DNA of 5,300 nt, taken from the NCBI GenBank assembly GCA_900552155.1, contig URYU01000123.1, positions 1-5,300 on the forward strand, read 5' to 3'. The notes under the pieces were generated by a model. The model ran no database searches. It saw nothing but the letters and a program-made list of their open reading frames with translations, and had not been told where the DNA came from. Position numbers and translations under genes: made by a program. Within the stretch, counting starts at the first letter, position 1, and each line of letters opens with the position of its first letter. The stretch is from an uncultured Collinsella sp. (GTDB lineage: Bacteria; Actinomycetota; Coriobacteriia; Coriobacteriales; Coriobacteriaceae). Below are positions 1 through 5,300 of this stretch, one piece after another.

Positions 1-288
1 ATCGGAGGCGTCGCCGAGCTTCTTGCCGCAGCGGGCCTCGAGGTCCGACTCGGCAGCAACGATCTCATCGAGTGCGCCCCCGGGCCACACGTTGCCGGCA
101 CCGGAGTACTCGATGCAAGTCTGGCAGGTAATGGTAAAGCCACCGGGAACTGGCAGGCCGATGCGGCTCATCTCGGCAAGGTTTGCGCCCTTGCCGCCAA
201 GCACGAAGTTCATGGACTTGTCGCCCTCAGTGACACAGGTGCCCTGGGCGTCGGTTCCAAAACGGTAAACCCTCTTGCAATCGCTCAC
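1..288 (-). CDS. ppdK: Pyruvate, phosphate dikinase (PPDK), N-terminal 96 codons, cut by the window edge
   Basis: PPDK interconverts pyruvate + ATP + Pi and phosphoenolpyruvate + AMP + PPi in the cytoplasm. The visible part is the start of the N-terminal nucleotide-binding domain. It holds the family block GGKGANLAEM (residues 31-40), then GLPVPGGFTIT (44-54), a Cys/Glu/Tyr stretch typical of PPDK (58-61), and a WPGG turn (68-71). The GGKGANLAEM form separates PPDK from PEP synthase, which usually reads GGKNASLGEM. The start is GTG at 286-288, chosen because AAGGGGA (minus strand, 295-301) lies 6 bases upstream. An in-frame GTG seven codons further upstream lacks such a site and follows a stop. 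The frame is open to position 1, so the catalytic His domain, the regulatory Thr and the PEP-binding domain lie outside the window. The gene follows its probable regulator after a 250-base gap. The family call is secure; nothing can be said about the integrity of the rest. Confidence 0.95.
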   Translation of the reverse strand, partial: MSDCKRVYRFGTDAQGTCVTEGDKSMNFVLGGKGANLAEMSRIGLPVPGGFTITCQTCIEYSGAGNVWPGGALDEIVAAESDLEARCGKKLGDASD

Positions 289-363
289 GATACTTCCCCT
301 TCCATGCACTTACACGCACGACCGTGGTAACGAATCGACCCACCGGATGCGGGCCGTGAGGGA

Positions 364-369
364 ACTATA
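364..369 (-). promoter_or_regulatory. Weak -10-like hexamer upstream of ppdK
   Basis: On the minus strand the hexamer reads TATAGT, a 5-of-6 match to TATAAT. It would place a transcript start about 70 bases before the ppdK GTG. No recognisable -35 element sits 16-18 bases further upstream and there is no extended TG motif. It is therefore only a candidate, possibly dependent on an activator. Confidence 0.2.
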
Positions 370-410
370 CGGCGCGTTTTGGGCAGGCTTGAGCAGAGGG
401 TGCGCGGTTT

Positions 411-439
411 GGTAAACGTGCTAAAACTGGCGGTAAACG
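411..439 (+). repeat. Pair of 8-base direct repeats GGTAAACG, 21 bases apart, upstream of ppdK
   Basis: GGTAAACG occurs exactly at 411-418 and again at 432-439, a start-to-start distance of 21 bases or about two DNA helical turns. The first copy is also the right arm of a short inverted repeat, GTTT-GGT-AAAC (408-418). A third, 7-base copy (GGTAAAC) lies at 264-270, inside the first codons of ppdK. Helical phasing and position upstream of ppdK would suit a regulator binding site, but that role is inference and short repeats like this can arise by chance. Confidence 0.35.
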
Positions 440-479
440 GTAGATAAAGGTGGTTACCTTATGAAGATACCACTACAAT

Positions 480-517
480 AAAAAAGCAGGTCAGATGCGA
501 TGTTTTTGCTAAATCGC
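480..517 (-). terminator. Possible weak intrinsic terminator after the PPDK regulator gene
   Basis: Reading the minus strand, a 5-base-pair stem GCGAT/ATCGC (513-517 with 497-501) with an 11-base loop is followed, after 11 more bases, by six consecutive T (485-480). An alternative outer pairing AGCA/TGCT directly abuts the T run but encloses a large loop. Neither is a strong GC-rich hairpin immediately before the T tract, so this is a low-confidence call based mainly on position, 22 bases past the stop codon. Confidence 0.25.
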
Positions 518-538
518 TTTATCAGAATGCTACTAATA

Positions 539-1405
539 TTAGGCGCGGCGGGCGGCGCGGCGGGCGCGGGCTTCTTGGATTTCCTCCAAGTGGCTAATGA
601 TCTCGGCAGCGCTTTCCTCGATGGCTTTGCCGTCGGTACGCACCACAAAGCAGCCTAGGCGCTTCATGAGGGCACGAGCTTCCTCGAGCTCGCTGCGCAC
701 GCTCTCGGGCTCGGCATAGGAGCCGGCAACGGCACGAGCGTAGTCATCGCCCAAGCGGCTATCGCGAATCTCAGAAATAACGTCGACGGTCGAAATTAGG
801 CCGAACAGGCGCATCGGGTCGACCTCGTAAATCGACTTCGGCGGCTCCACGCCATGGGCCAACGGAACATTGGCAACCTTGTAACCCTGATAGGCCAAAT
901 ACATCGACAGCGGCGTCTTGGACGTGCGCGATACGCCCAGCAGCACGATATCGGCACCCGACAGATCGTCGCAGCCGCGCCCGTCATCGTGCTCAACGAA
1001 ATACTCCATGGCCTCGATACGATGGAAATAGCGGCCATCGGTCCTGTGAATCACGCCCGCAACACCTTTGGGCGGCACACCGATGAGCGACGACAGCACG
1101 GCAAGCGTCGGGCCGATCAGGTCGACCGAGCGAATGTGCAGCATGCCCAAGTAGTCGAGCACACGAGCACGAAGGGCCGGATCGACAATGGTGTGGAACA
1201 CGGCGACATCGCGATGGTCGGCATCGACGCGCGGCCCCACAAATGACTTGACCTGCTCCACGGAGGTCACCTTGGACAGACGCAAAACGCGAAAAGCCCC
1301 TTCATCAAATTGCCCGGACGCCGCAAGCACCACCTCACAAGCGGTATCACCGAGCGAGTCGGAGATAACGATAACGGTGGGACGAGCGGTGACCGGGCAA
1401 TCCAT
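539..1405 (-). CDS. ppsR: PPDK regulatory protein, bifunctional Ser/Thr kinase and phosphorylase (DUF299/PSRP family)
   Basis: This 288-residue cytoplasmic protein belongs to the family that inactivates PPDK or PEP synthase by ADP-dependent phosphorylation of an active-site threonine and reactivates it by Pi-dependent removal that yields PPi. Family landmarks are all visible: ISDSLGDTA near the N-terminus (14-22), YFHRIEAMEYF (126-136) followed by HDDG (139-142), and the phosphate-binding P-loop GVSRTSKTP (157-165). The usual GYKVANVPL segment follows (174-182). The length is normal, although the last ~10 residues are an Ala/Arg-rich tail. The ATG start is supported by AAAAGGAG (1412-1419), 6 bases upstream. 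It follows glyS by 34 bases and precedes ppdK, so PPDK rather than PEP synthase is the likely target. The symbol ppsR comes from the E. coli PEP-synthase homologue; no settled symbol exists for the PPDK-specific form. Confidence 0.95.
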   Translation of the reverse strand: MDCPVTARPTVIVISDSLGDTACEVVLAASGQFDEGAFRVLRLSKVTSVEQVKSFVGPRVDADHRDVAVFHTIVDPALRARVLDYLGMLHIRSVDLIGPTLAVLSSLIGVPPKGVAGVIHRTDGRYFHRIEAMEYFVEHDDGRGCDDLSGADIVLLGVSRTSKTPLSMYLAYQGYKVANVPLAHGVEPPKSIYEVDPMRLFGLISTVDVISEIRDSRLGDDYARAVAGSYAEPESVRSELEEARALMKRLGCFVVRTDGKAIEESAAEIISHLEEIQEARARRAARRA

Positions 1406-1411
1406 GCGGGG

Positions 1412-1419
1412 CTCCTTTT
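1412..1419 (-). promoter_or_regulatory. Ribosome binding site of the PPDK regulator gene
   Basis: The minus strand reads AAAAGGAG, followed by 6 bases and then ATG. It is the strongest Shine-Dalgarno match in the window and fixes the start of the regulator gene. Its upstream edge touches the hairpin at 1419-1432. Confidence 0.8.
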
Positions 1420-1432
1420 GCGCTTACGCGCA
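1419..1432 (-). other. Small GUAA-loop hairpin in the glyS to regulator gap
   Basis: The minus strand reads TGCGC-GTAA-GCGCA, a perfect 5-base-pair stem closed by a GNRA-type tetraloop. It starts 7 bases after the glyS stop codon and its last base is the first base of the AAAAGGAG ribosome binding site. No T run follows, so it is not an intrinsic terminator. It could stabilise or mark a processed mRNA end or tune translation of the downstream gene; that is inference. Confidence 0.5.
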
Positions 1433-1439
1433 GGCTGGC

Positions 1440-3536
1440 TTACTTTTTGCGGGCAAGCTCACCGATGTTGGCGATGCCGGAGAAAACGGCCTCGAAGCGG
1501 TTGAGCAGCTTAAGGCGATTATCGCGAAGCTGCTCGTCCTTGTCCATGACCATGACCTCGTCGAAGAAGCGGTCGATGGGGGCACGCAGGGCGGCGAGGG
1601 CGGCAAATGCGGCCGGGTAATCCTGGGCAGCAAGGGCGGCATCGACAGCGGTCTGAGCAGCCTCGGAGGCATCGGCAAGCGCGAGCTCGGCCTCGCCCAT
1701 CAGGCTGCGGTCGTACTCCGCACCCAGCTCGGGCTTGGAGATGTGTGCGGCGCGGGCATAGGCGGTCGCAAGGTTGTCGAACGTCTCGGCGGCGTTCTTG
1801 CGGGCCTCGTCGAGGGCGGCGCAGCGGGCGAAGAAGACGGACGGGGCGATGATGTGCACCGCGGAGACGGCGGCAACGGTATCGGCCGGGTTCTTTTCGT
1901 CGCGGGCCATGCTCACCAAGCGACCATGGAAGAAGTCGCGAACCTGCTGGGCGACCTCGGCGGCGTCGAACTCACTGCCCTGCTCACTGTAGGGCTCGAG
2001 GGCGAAGTCGATGAGCGACGTGGGGTCGATCGGTAGGCGATCGCGCAGGATGTTGATGATGCCGATAGCGGCACGACGCAGCGCGTAGGGGTCCGAAGAG
2101 CCGGTCGGGGGCTCGCCGATGGCAAAGATACCGGCGATGGTATCGAGCTTGTCGGCGCAGGCCACGATGCAGCCAGCGGTGCCCTCGGGCAGCTCGTCAC
2201 CGGCAAAGCGGGGACGATAATGATCGCGAATGGCGCGGGCGACCTCGTCGTTCTCCCCCATCGCGGTCGCGTAATAACCGCCCATCACGCCCTGCTGGCT
2301 CGTGAACTCGACAACGGCGTTGGATACCAGGTCGGCCTTGCACAGGTGCGCGGCGCGAGCAGAGTCAGCGGCAAGATGAGCGCCCAGATGAGCCTCGCGG
2401 GCAATAGCGAGCGCGAGCTGCTCGATGCGCTCGGACTTGGCGAGCACGCTACCGAGCTTCTCCTGGAAGGCAACCTTGGCCAGGCGCTCACGGAACTCGT
2501 CGAGGGAGATCTTCAGGTCCTCCTCGTAGAAGAACTTTGCGTCGTCCAGACGGGCGCGCACAACGCGCTCGTTGCCGTCGATCACGCGCTCGGCGTTCTC
2601 GGGCTTGCTGTTGGAGACGACCACGAACTCACGCGTCAGCTTGCCCTCGCCGTCATAGATCGGGAAGTAGCGCTGGTTGGTGAGCATGGACTCGCAGATA
2701 ATCTCGTGCGGGACCTTGAGGAACTCCTCATCGAAGGTACCGACGAGCACTGTCGGCCACTCGCAGAGGTTGATAACCTCCTCGAAGACCTTCTTGGGCG
2801 TATCGACATGGCAGCCGGGGCGAGCGGCCTCGACCTCGGCGATACCGGCAAGGATGGCCTCGCGACGACGCTCGGCAGAAAGCACGCCGGCGTCCTCGAG
2901 CACCTGCTCGTAGACGGCGGGGCTGGCAACCACATGGTCGCCAGGGCCAAGTACACGATGACCGCGCGTGGTGTTACCGCTCGTCACGTCGGCAAACGAC
3001 ACGGGCACGACATCCTCGCCCAAAAGGCAGCAGATCCAGCGGACCGGACGAACAAAGGTCGCATGCTCGTGACCCCAGCGCTGGCTGCGGTAGTTGGGCC
3101 ACTGCAGGCCGGCGATGGTCTTCTCGCACAGAGCGGTCAGAATCGGCGTAGCCGGTGCGGAGGGAATGTTCTTCTCGGCGAACACATACTCGCGACCGTC
3201 AGTGTCCTCGCGACGGACCAGGTCCTCGGCAGCCACACCGCACTTGCGGGCAAAGCCCTGGGCGGCCTTGGTGGCGTTACCGTCGGCATCGAAGGCAATG
3301 TTGGCCGCGGGGCCACGCTTGACCTCGTGAACCTCATCGGTCGCGGTGGCGACGTCGGCAACGAGTGCAGCCAGGCGACGCGGACTCGAGATCACGCGGA
3401 CCTCGCCGTGGGCCAGACCGGCCTCGTCGAGACCCTCGGCGATCATGGTGCCAAGCTGCTTGACGGCATTGTTCAGCGGTGCAGAGGGCATTTCCTCCGT
3501 ACCGATCTCAAACAGGAAATCCTTAGCGTCTGCCAT
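1440..3536 (-). CDS. glyS: Glycyl-tRNA synthetase beta subunit
   Basis: This is the tRNA-recognition subunit of the alpha2beta2 bacterial glycyl-tRNA synthetase, which charges tRNA-Gly in the cytoplasm together with GlyQ. The 698-residue length is normal for full-length beta subunits. Conserved blocks run in the expected order: EIGTEEMPSAPL (10-21), RWG followed by FVRPVRWI (153-168), RGHRVLG (191-197), ESMLTNQRYFP (282-292), NERVVRARLDDAKFFYEED (322-340), KADLVSN through QGVMGGYYA in the HD-like region (400-423), and SSDPYALRRAAIGI (480-493). The C-terminal anticodon-binding DALR-type domain carries FFDEVMVMDKDEQLRDNR (657-674). ATG is 3 bases after the glyQ stop, and AGGTGG (3545-3550), inside the end of glyQ, lies 8 bases upstream, so the two subunits are probably translationally coupled. 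No frameshift or missing block is seen. Confidence 0.98.
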   Translation of the reverse strand: MADAKDFLFEIGTEEMPSAPLNNAVKQLGTMIAEGLDEAGLAHGEVRVISSPRRLAALVADVATATDEVHEVKRGPAANIAFDADGNATKAAQGFARKCGVAAEDLVRREDTDGREYVFAEKNIPSAPATPILTALCEKTIAGLQWPNYRSQRWGHEHATFVRPVRWICCLLGEDVVPVSFADVTSGNTTRGHRVLGPGDHVVASPAVYEQVLEDAGVLSAERRREAILAGIAEVEAARPGCHVDTPKKVFEEVINLCEWPTVLVGTFDEEFLKVPHEIICESMLTNQRYFPIYDGEGKLTREFVVVSNSKPENAERVIDGNERVVRARLDDAKFFYEEDLKISLDEFRERLAKVAFQEKLGSVLAKSERIEQLALAIAREAHLGAHLAADSARAAHLCKADLVSNAVVEFTSQQGVMGGYYATAMGENDEVARAIRDHYRPRFAGDELPEGTAGCIVACADKLDTIAGIFAIGEPPTGSSDPYALRRAAIGIINILRDRLPIDPTSLIDFALEPYSEQGSEFDAAEVAQQVRDFFHGRLVSMARDEKNPADTVAAVSAVHIIAPSVFFARCAALDEARKNAAETFDNLATAYARAAHISKPELGAEYDRSLMGEAELALADASEAAQTAVDAALAAQDYPAAFAALAALRAPIDRFFDEVMVMDKDEQLRDNRLKLLNRFEAVFSGIANIGELARKK

Positions 3537-3539
3537 GGC

Positions 3540-4451
3540 TTACGCCACCTCGCCTTCCTGGTCGGCATTCTCGTTGACTCCGGCGACCTCGGCCATGTAG
3601 GCCTCGCAGCACGCCTTGGCGACGGCGCGGACGCGCAGGATGTAGTTGGCACGCTCGACCGCGGACAGCGCGCCACGGGCATCGAGCAGGTTGAAGGCGT
3701 GGCTGCACTTCATGACGCAGTCGTACGCCGGCAGCGGCAGCTTGCGCTCCAGACAGGAGTGGCACTCGGCCTCGTAGTCGTCAAACTTCTGACGCATCAT
3801 CTCGACGTTGGCAACCTCAAAGTTGTAGGCGCTGAACTCGCGCTCGTTCTCCAGGAACACGTCGCCATAGGTCATGGGCGTGCCGTCAGGCAGGTAGCTC
3901 CACACCAGGTCGTAGACCGAGTTGACGCCCTGGGCGTACATGGCGATACGCTCCAGGCCATAGGTGATCTCGACGGGCACGGGGTCGACCTCGATGCCGC
4001 CCACCTGCTGGAAGTACGTAAACTGCGTGACCTCCATGCCGTTGAGCCAGACCTCCCAGCCAAGGCCCCAGGCGCCAAGGGTCGGGCTCTCCCAGTCGTC
4101 CTCGACAAAGCGGACGGCATGGTCGTTGGGGTCCAGGCCAATGGCGGCCAGCGAACCCAGGTAGAGCTCCTGGGCGTTGACCGGCGACGGCTTGATGAGC
4201 ACCTGGAACTGATAGTAGTGCTGCATGCGGTTGGGGTTCTCGCCGTAGCGGCCGTCGGCGGGACGGCGGCAAGGCTGCGCATAGCAGGTGCGCCACTCGG
4301 CGGGACCGAGCGAGCGCAGCGTGGTCGCGGTATGGAAGGTACCGGCACCGACCTCGGAGTCATAGGGCTGCATAATGACGCAGCCCTGCTCGCCCCAGTA
4401 CTGCTGGAGGCGCAGGATGATGTCTTGGAAGGAAAGCGATGAAGCGTTCAT
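3540..4451 (-). CDS. glyQ: Glycyl-tRNA synthetase alpha subunit
   Basis: This is the catalytic subunit of the tetrameric glycyl-tRNA synthetase; it binds glycine and ATP and forms glycyl-adenylate. At 303 residues it has the normal length. Landmarks: [17 protein letters not shown] (8-24), QPYD (28-31), GAGTFH (35-40), the class II motif 2 region from [17 protein letters not shown] (52-68) into [14 protein letters not shown] (70-83), then [19 protein letters not shown] (120-138), [12 protein letters not shown] (141-152) and the motif 3 segment GLERIAMY (165-172). The ATG start gives the usual N-terminus and has GAGGGGA (4462-4468) 10 bases upstream, a rather long spacing. It follows lepB after 59 bases and is followed by glyS after 3 bases. 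The C-terminal ~13 residues are acidic and not conserved in my recollection of the family. Confidence 0.98.
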   Translation of the reverse strand: MNASSLSFQDIILRLQQYWGEQGCVIMQPYDSEVGAGTFHTATTLRSLGPAEWRTCYAQPCRRPADGRYGENPNRMQHYYQFQVLIKPSPVNAQELYLGSLAAIGLDPNDHAVRFVEDDWESPTLGAWGLGWEVWLNGMEVTQFTYFQQVGGIEVDPVPVEITYGLERIAMYAQGVNSVYDLVWSYLPDGTPMTYGDVFLENEREFSAYNFEVANVEMMRQKFDDYEAECHSCLERKLPLPAYDCVMKCSHAFNLLDARGALSAVERANYILRVRAVAKACCEAYMAEVAGVNENADQEGEVA

Positions 4452-4510
4452 GCCTCTAATATCCCCTCGTCGAAACGATTACACGGTTAGGTACTGTACT
4501 ATAGCGGTTT
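4452..4510 (-). promoter_or_regulatory. lepB to glyQ gap with possible weak promoter
   Basis: This 59-base stretch holds the glyQ ribosome binding site (GAGGGGA, 4462-4468) and a TATAGT hexamer on the minus strand (4498-4503) that would start a transcript about 40 bases before glyQ. No -35 element at proper spacing is visible, so read-through from trmD-lepB is equally likely. A short inverted repeat GTAC-T-GTAC (4491-4499) overlaps the hexamer. The gap is far too short for a glycine T-box leader and none is seen. There is no terminator-like hairpin plus T run after lepB. Confidence 0.3.
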
Positions 4511-5080
4511 TTAGTCGATAGCGCCGATGCGGTTGAGCGGCCAGTAGCGCACAAGCGCCACAGCGATCAAATCAGAGCGATCGACGGGACCAAAGTAGCG
4601 TGAGTCGGCAGAGATTTCGCGGGTGTCGCCCATCACCCACACGCACCCGTCGGGAACGGTGTAGGGATAGCTTACCTGAGCGCCGGGCGCTTGGACCGAA
4701 AGTGGCCAGCTCATGCCCGTCGTATAATCCTCGTCGAGCGCCTGGCCGTCAACGACCACCTTGCCGTCCTGCAGGTCAACCGTCTGGCCGGCCGTGGCAA
4801 TAACGCGCTTGACAAGAACATCATGCTCGGAGGTGCCATCGGGGTTGTGAAACACCACGATATCGCCCTGCTTGACGGGCTGACCGAGCTCGAGGCTCAC
4901 CTTTTGCGCCAGGATCTGATCGCCAATCTCGATCGTGTCCTCCATAGAACCGGTGGGCACCACAAAGGGCTCGACCACAAAGGTACGGATCAGGAACGTG
5001 GCCACGAGCGCGATCGCGATGACCGCGATCCACTCAAAAGCGCCCCTCAACGCGGAATGCTGCGATGGAACCAAACTCAC
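4511..5080 (-). CDS. lepB: Type I signal peptidase
   Basis: This membrane-anchored protease removes signal peptides from exported proteins on the outer face of the cytoplasmic membrane. The 189-residue form has one hydrophobic anchor (about 14-33), typical of Gram-positive-type enzymes. Box B, VPTGSMEDTI (41-50), supplies the nucleophile Ser45. GDIVVFHNP (72-80) is box C. Box D, LVKRVIA (89-95), supplies the general base Lys91. Box E reads GDTREISADSR (151-161), with Thr where most homologues have Asn after GD, but the Ser, Asp and Arg of the SADSR part are kept. The longest start is GTG (5078-5080), whose first base is shared with the GAGGAG ribosome binding site, so TTG two codons later (5072-5074) may be the true start. 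The gene overlaps trmD by 4 bases. Confidence 0.96.
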   Translation of the reverse strand: MSLVPSQHSALRGAFEWIAVIAIALVATFLIRTFVVEPFVVPTGSMEDTIEIGDQILAQKVSLELGQPVKQGDIVVFHNPDGTSEHDVLVKRVIATAGQTVDLQDGKVVVDGQALDEDYTTGMSWPLSVQAPGAQVSYPYTVPDGCVWVMGDTREISADSRYFGPVDRSDLIAVALVRYWPLNRIGAID

Positions 5081-5300
5081 TCCTCGCTCTGCGAATACGA
5101 CGCGTCCAAAATCACCTGCGCGTAAGCGCGCTCCTCGGGCGTGAGCCGCGCCGTCTCGATCAAGTCGGGACGCCAGCGACAGGTGCGCTCGATGGCATTC
5201 TTGCGACGCCAGGCATCGACCTTGGCGTGATCGCCACTCACGAGCACAGGAGGCACGCCCTCGCCGTTGAACTCGGCGGGGCGGGTGTACTGCGCGTACT
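5077..5300 (-). CDS. trmD: tRNA (guanine-37-N1)-methyltransferase, C-terminal 73 residues, cut by the window edge
   Basis: TrmD uses S-adenosylmethionine to methylate G37 next to the anticodon of certain tRNAs, preventing +1 frameshifting. The frame is open from the right edge (codons complete from 5298) to TGA at 5077-5079. The visible part begins with YAQYTRPAEFNG, a strong TrmD signature, then VPPVLVSGDHAKVDAWRR and an ERT...RPDLIE block, the C-terminal helical domain that binds the tRNA. LTPEER near the end matches the LTxEE tail of the family. The SAM-binding trefoil knot and the catalytic Asp lie beyond the window. The stop overlaps the lepB GTG as GTGA, suggesting a shared transcript. 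In many bacteria rimM lies upstream and rplS nearby; rplS is not between trmD and lepB here. Confidence 0.94.
   Translation of the reverse strand, partial: YAQYTRPAEFNGEGVPPVLVSGDHAKVDAWRRKNAIERTCRWRPDLIETARLTPEERAYAQVILDASYSQSEE
5080..5085 (-). promoter_or_regulatory. Ribosome binding site that bears on the lepB start
   Basis: GAGGAG on the minus strand ends on the G of the candidate GTG start, leaving no spacer for that codon. It lies 5 bases before the in-frame TTG at 5072-5074, a normal distance. It also encodes the last two Glu codons of trmD. Either lepB starts at the TTG, or the GTG is reached by ribosomes terminating at the overlapping trmD TGA. Confidence 0.5.

Larger units (their letters stand above)
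289..538 (-). promoter_or_regulatory. Non-coding gap between the PPDK regulator gene and ppdK; likely holds the ppdK promoter and leader
   Basis: These 250 bases contain no open frame that resembles a protein. The half next to the regulator gene (about 440-538) is clearly AT-richer than the coding DNA, as expected for termination and initiation signals. It holds a weak terminator candidate (480-517), two exact GGTAAACG direct repeats (411-439) and a weak TATAGT -10 candidate (364-369). The ppdK ribosome binding site is at 295-301. I could not find a convincing -35/-10 pair with 16-18 base spacing, so the presence of a promoter is inferred from gap length and composition rather than seen. No tRNA-like or known riboswitch-like structure was recognised. 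Confidence 0.45.

Noticed and set aside
23..268. 81-residue plus-strand frame opposite ppdK
   Set aside because: The minus strand here encodes an unmistakable PPDK N-terminus, and the plus-strand frame has no ribosome binding site or family resemblance.
450..473. Inverted repeat GTGGT/ACCAC with a 14-base spacer as an operator or terminator
   Set aside because: Only five pairs are present, with mismatches just inside, a long AT-rich loop and no T run on the appropriate side. It is compatible with chance.
454..648. 64-residue minus-strand frame across the regulator gene end and the following gap
   Set aside because: Most of it is an out-of-frame reading of the regulator gene's C-terminal codons. 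It lacks a ribosome binding site and a recognisable product.
1188..2036. 282-residue plus-strand frame opposite the regulator gene and glyS
   Set aside because: It lies antisense across two well-supported genes and continues the same glyS-antisense register. It has no family resemblance and a Gly-rich composition typical of shadows of Ala-rich coding DNA.
2037..4442. Very long plus-strand open frame (about 800 codons, 740 from its first ATG) opposite glyS and glyQ
   Set aside because: It is in exact codon register with glyS and glyQ, so its stops would correspond to Leu TTA/CTA or Ser TCA codons in those genes. These are rare in this GC-rich DNA; the frame ends only at a TCA codon at the start of glyQ and at a CTA in glyS. 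The translation is low-complexity Gly/Leu/Val/Asp-rich with no recognisable domain.
4452..4510. Possible glycine T-box or riboswitch leader before glyQ
   Set aside because: The gap is only 59 bases, with no specifier hairpin, no T-box consensus and no terminator/antiterminator pair.
1..5300. Mobile element, CRISPR, defence or phage genes
   Set aside because: No transposase-like frame, regularly spaced repeats, tRNA-adjacent att site or abrupt composition shift is present. Gene order is colinear housekeeping on one strand.

Overview
The window is ordinary bacterial housekeeping DNA. All six genes that can be supported lie on the minus strand, so transcription runs from position 5300 towards position 1. 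Coding DNA is GC-rich with strong third-position G/C bias. The one AT-richer stretch is the non-coding gap around 440-540. A split alpha/beta glycyl-tRNA synthetase, a PPDK with its DUF299 regulatory protein, GTG starts and high GC together would fit an anaerobic, high-GC, Gram-positive-type lineage. A coriobacterium such as Collinsella is my best guess, but this is inference from gene content and codon style, not from a marker gene.

In transcription order the layout is as follows. (1) The 3' end of trmD (tRNA m1G37 methyltransferase) enters at the right edge and overlaps the next gene by 4 bases. (2) lepB encodes a type I signal peptidase with a single N-terminal membrane anchor and an intact Ser/Lys dyad. 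(3) After a 59-base gap come glyQ and glyS, the alpha and beta subunits of glycyl-tRNA synthetase, separated by only 3 bases. (4) After 34 bases, which hold a small GUAA-loop hairpin abutting a ribosome binding site, comes a DUF299-family kinase/pyrophosphorylase that regulates PPDK. (5) A 250-base non-coding gap holds a possible weak terminator, two exact 8-base direct repeats 21 bases apart and a weak -10-like hexamer. (6) The first 96 codons of ppdK (pyruvate, phosphate dikinase) run off the left edge.

Functionally, trmD, glyQ and glyS serve translation and lepB serves protein export. The last two genes form an enzyme-regulator pair at the pyruvate/phosphoenolpyruvate node: the regulatory protein is known in its family to switch PPDK off and on by ADP-dependent phosphorylation and phosphate-dependent dephosphorylation of a threonine. 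The regulator appears to ride at the end of the glycyl-tRNA synthetase transcription unit, while ppdK has room for its own promoter.

I found no mobile element, CRISPR array, tRNA, rRNA or evidence of an undescribed system. The observations in Part 2 are small-scale: start-site choice, an intergenic hairpin, a possible operator and regulator placement.
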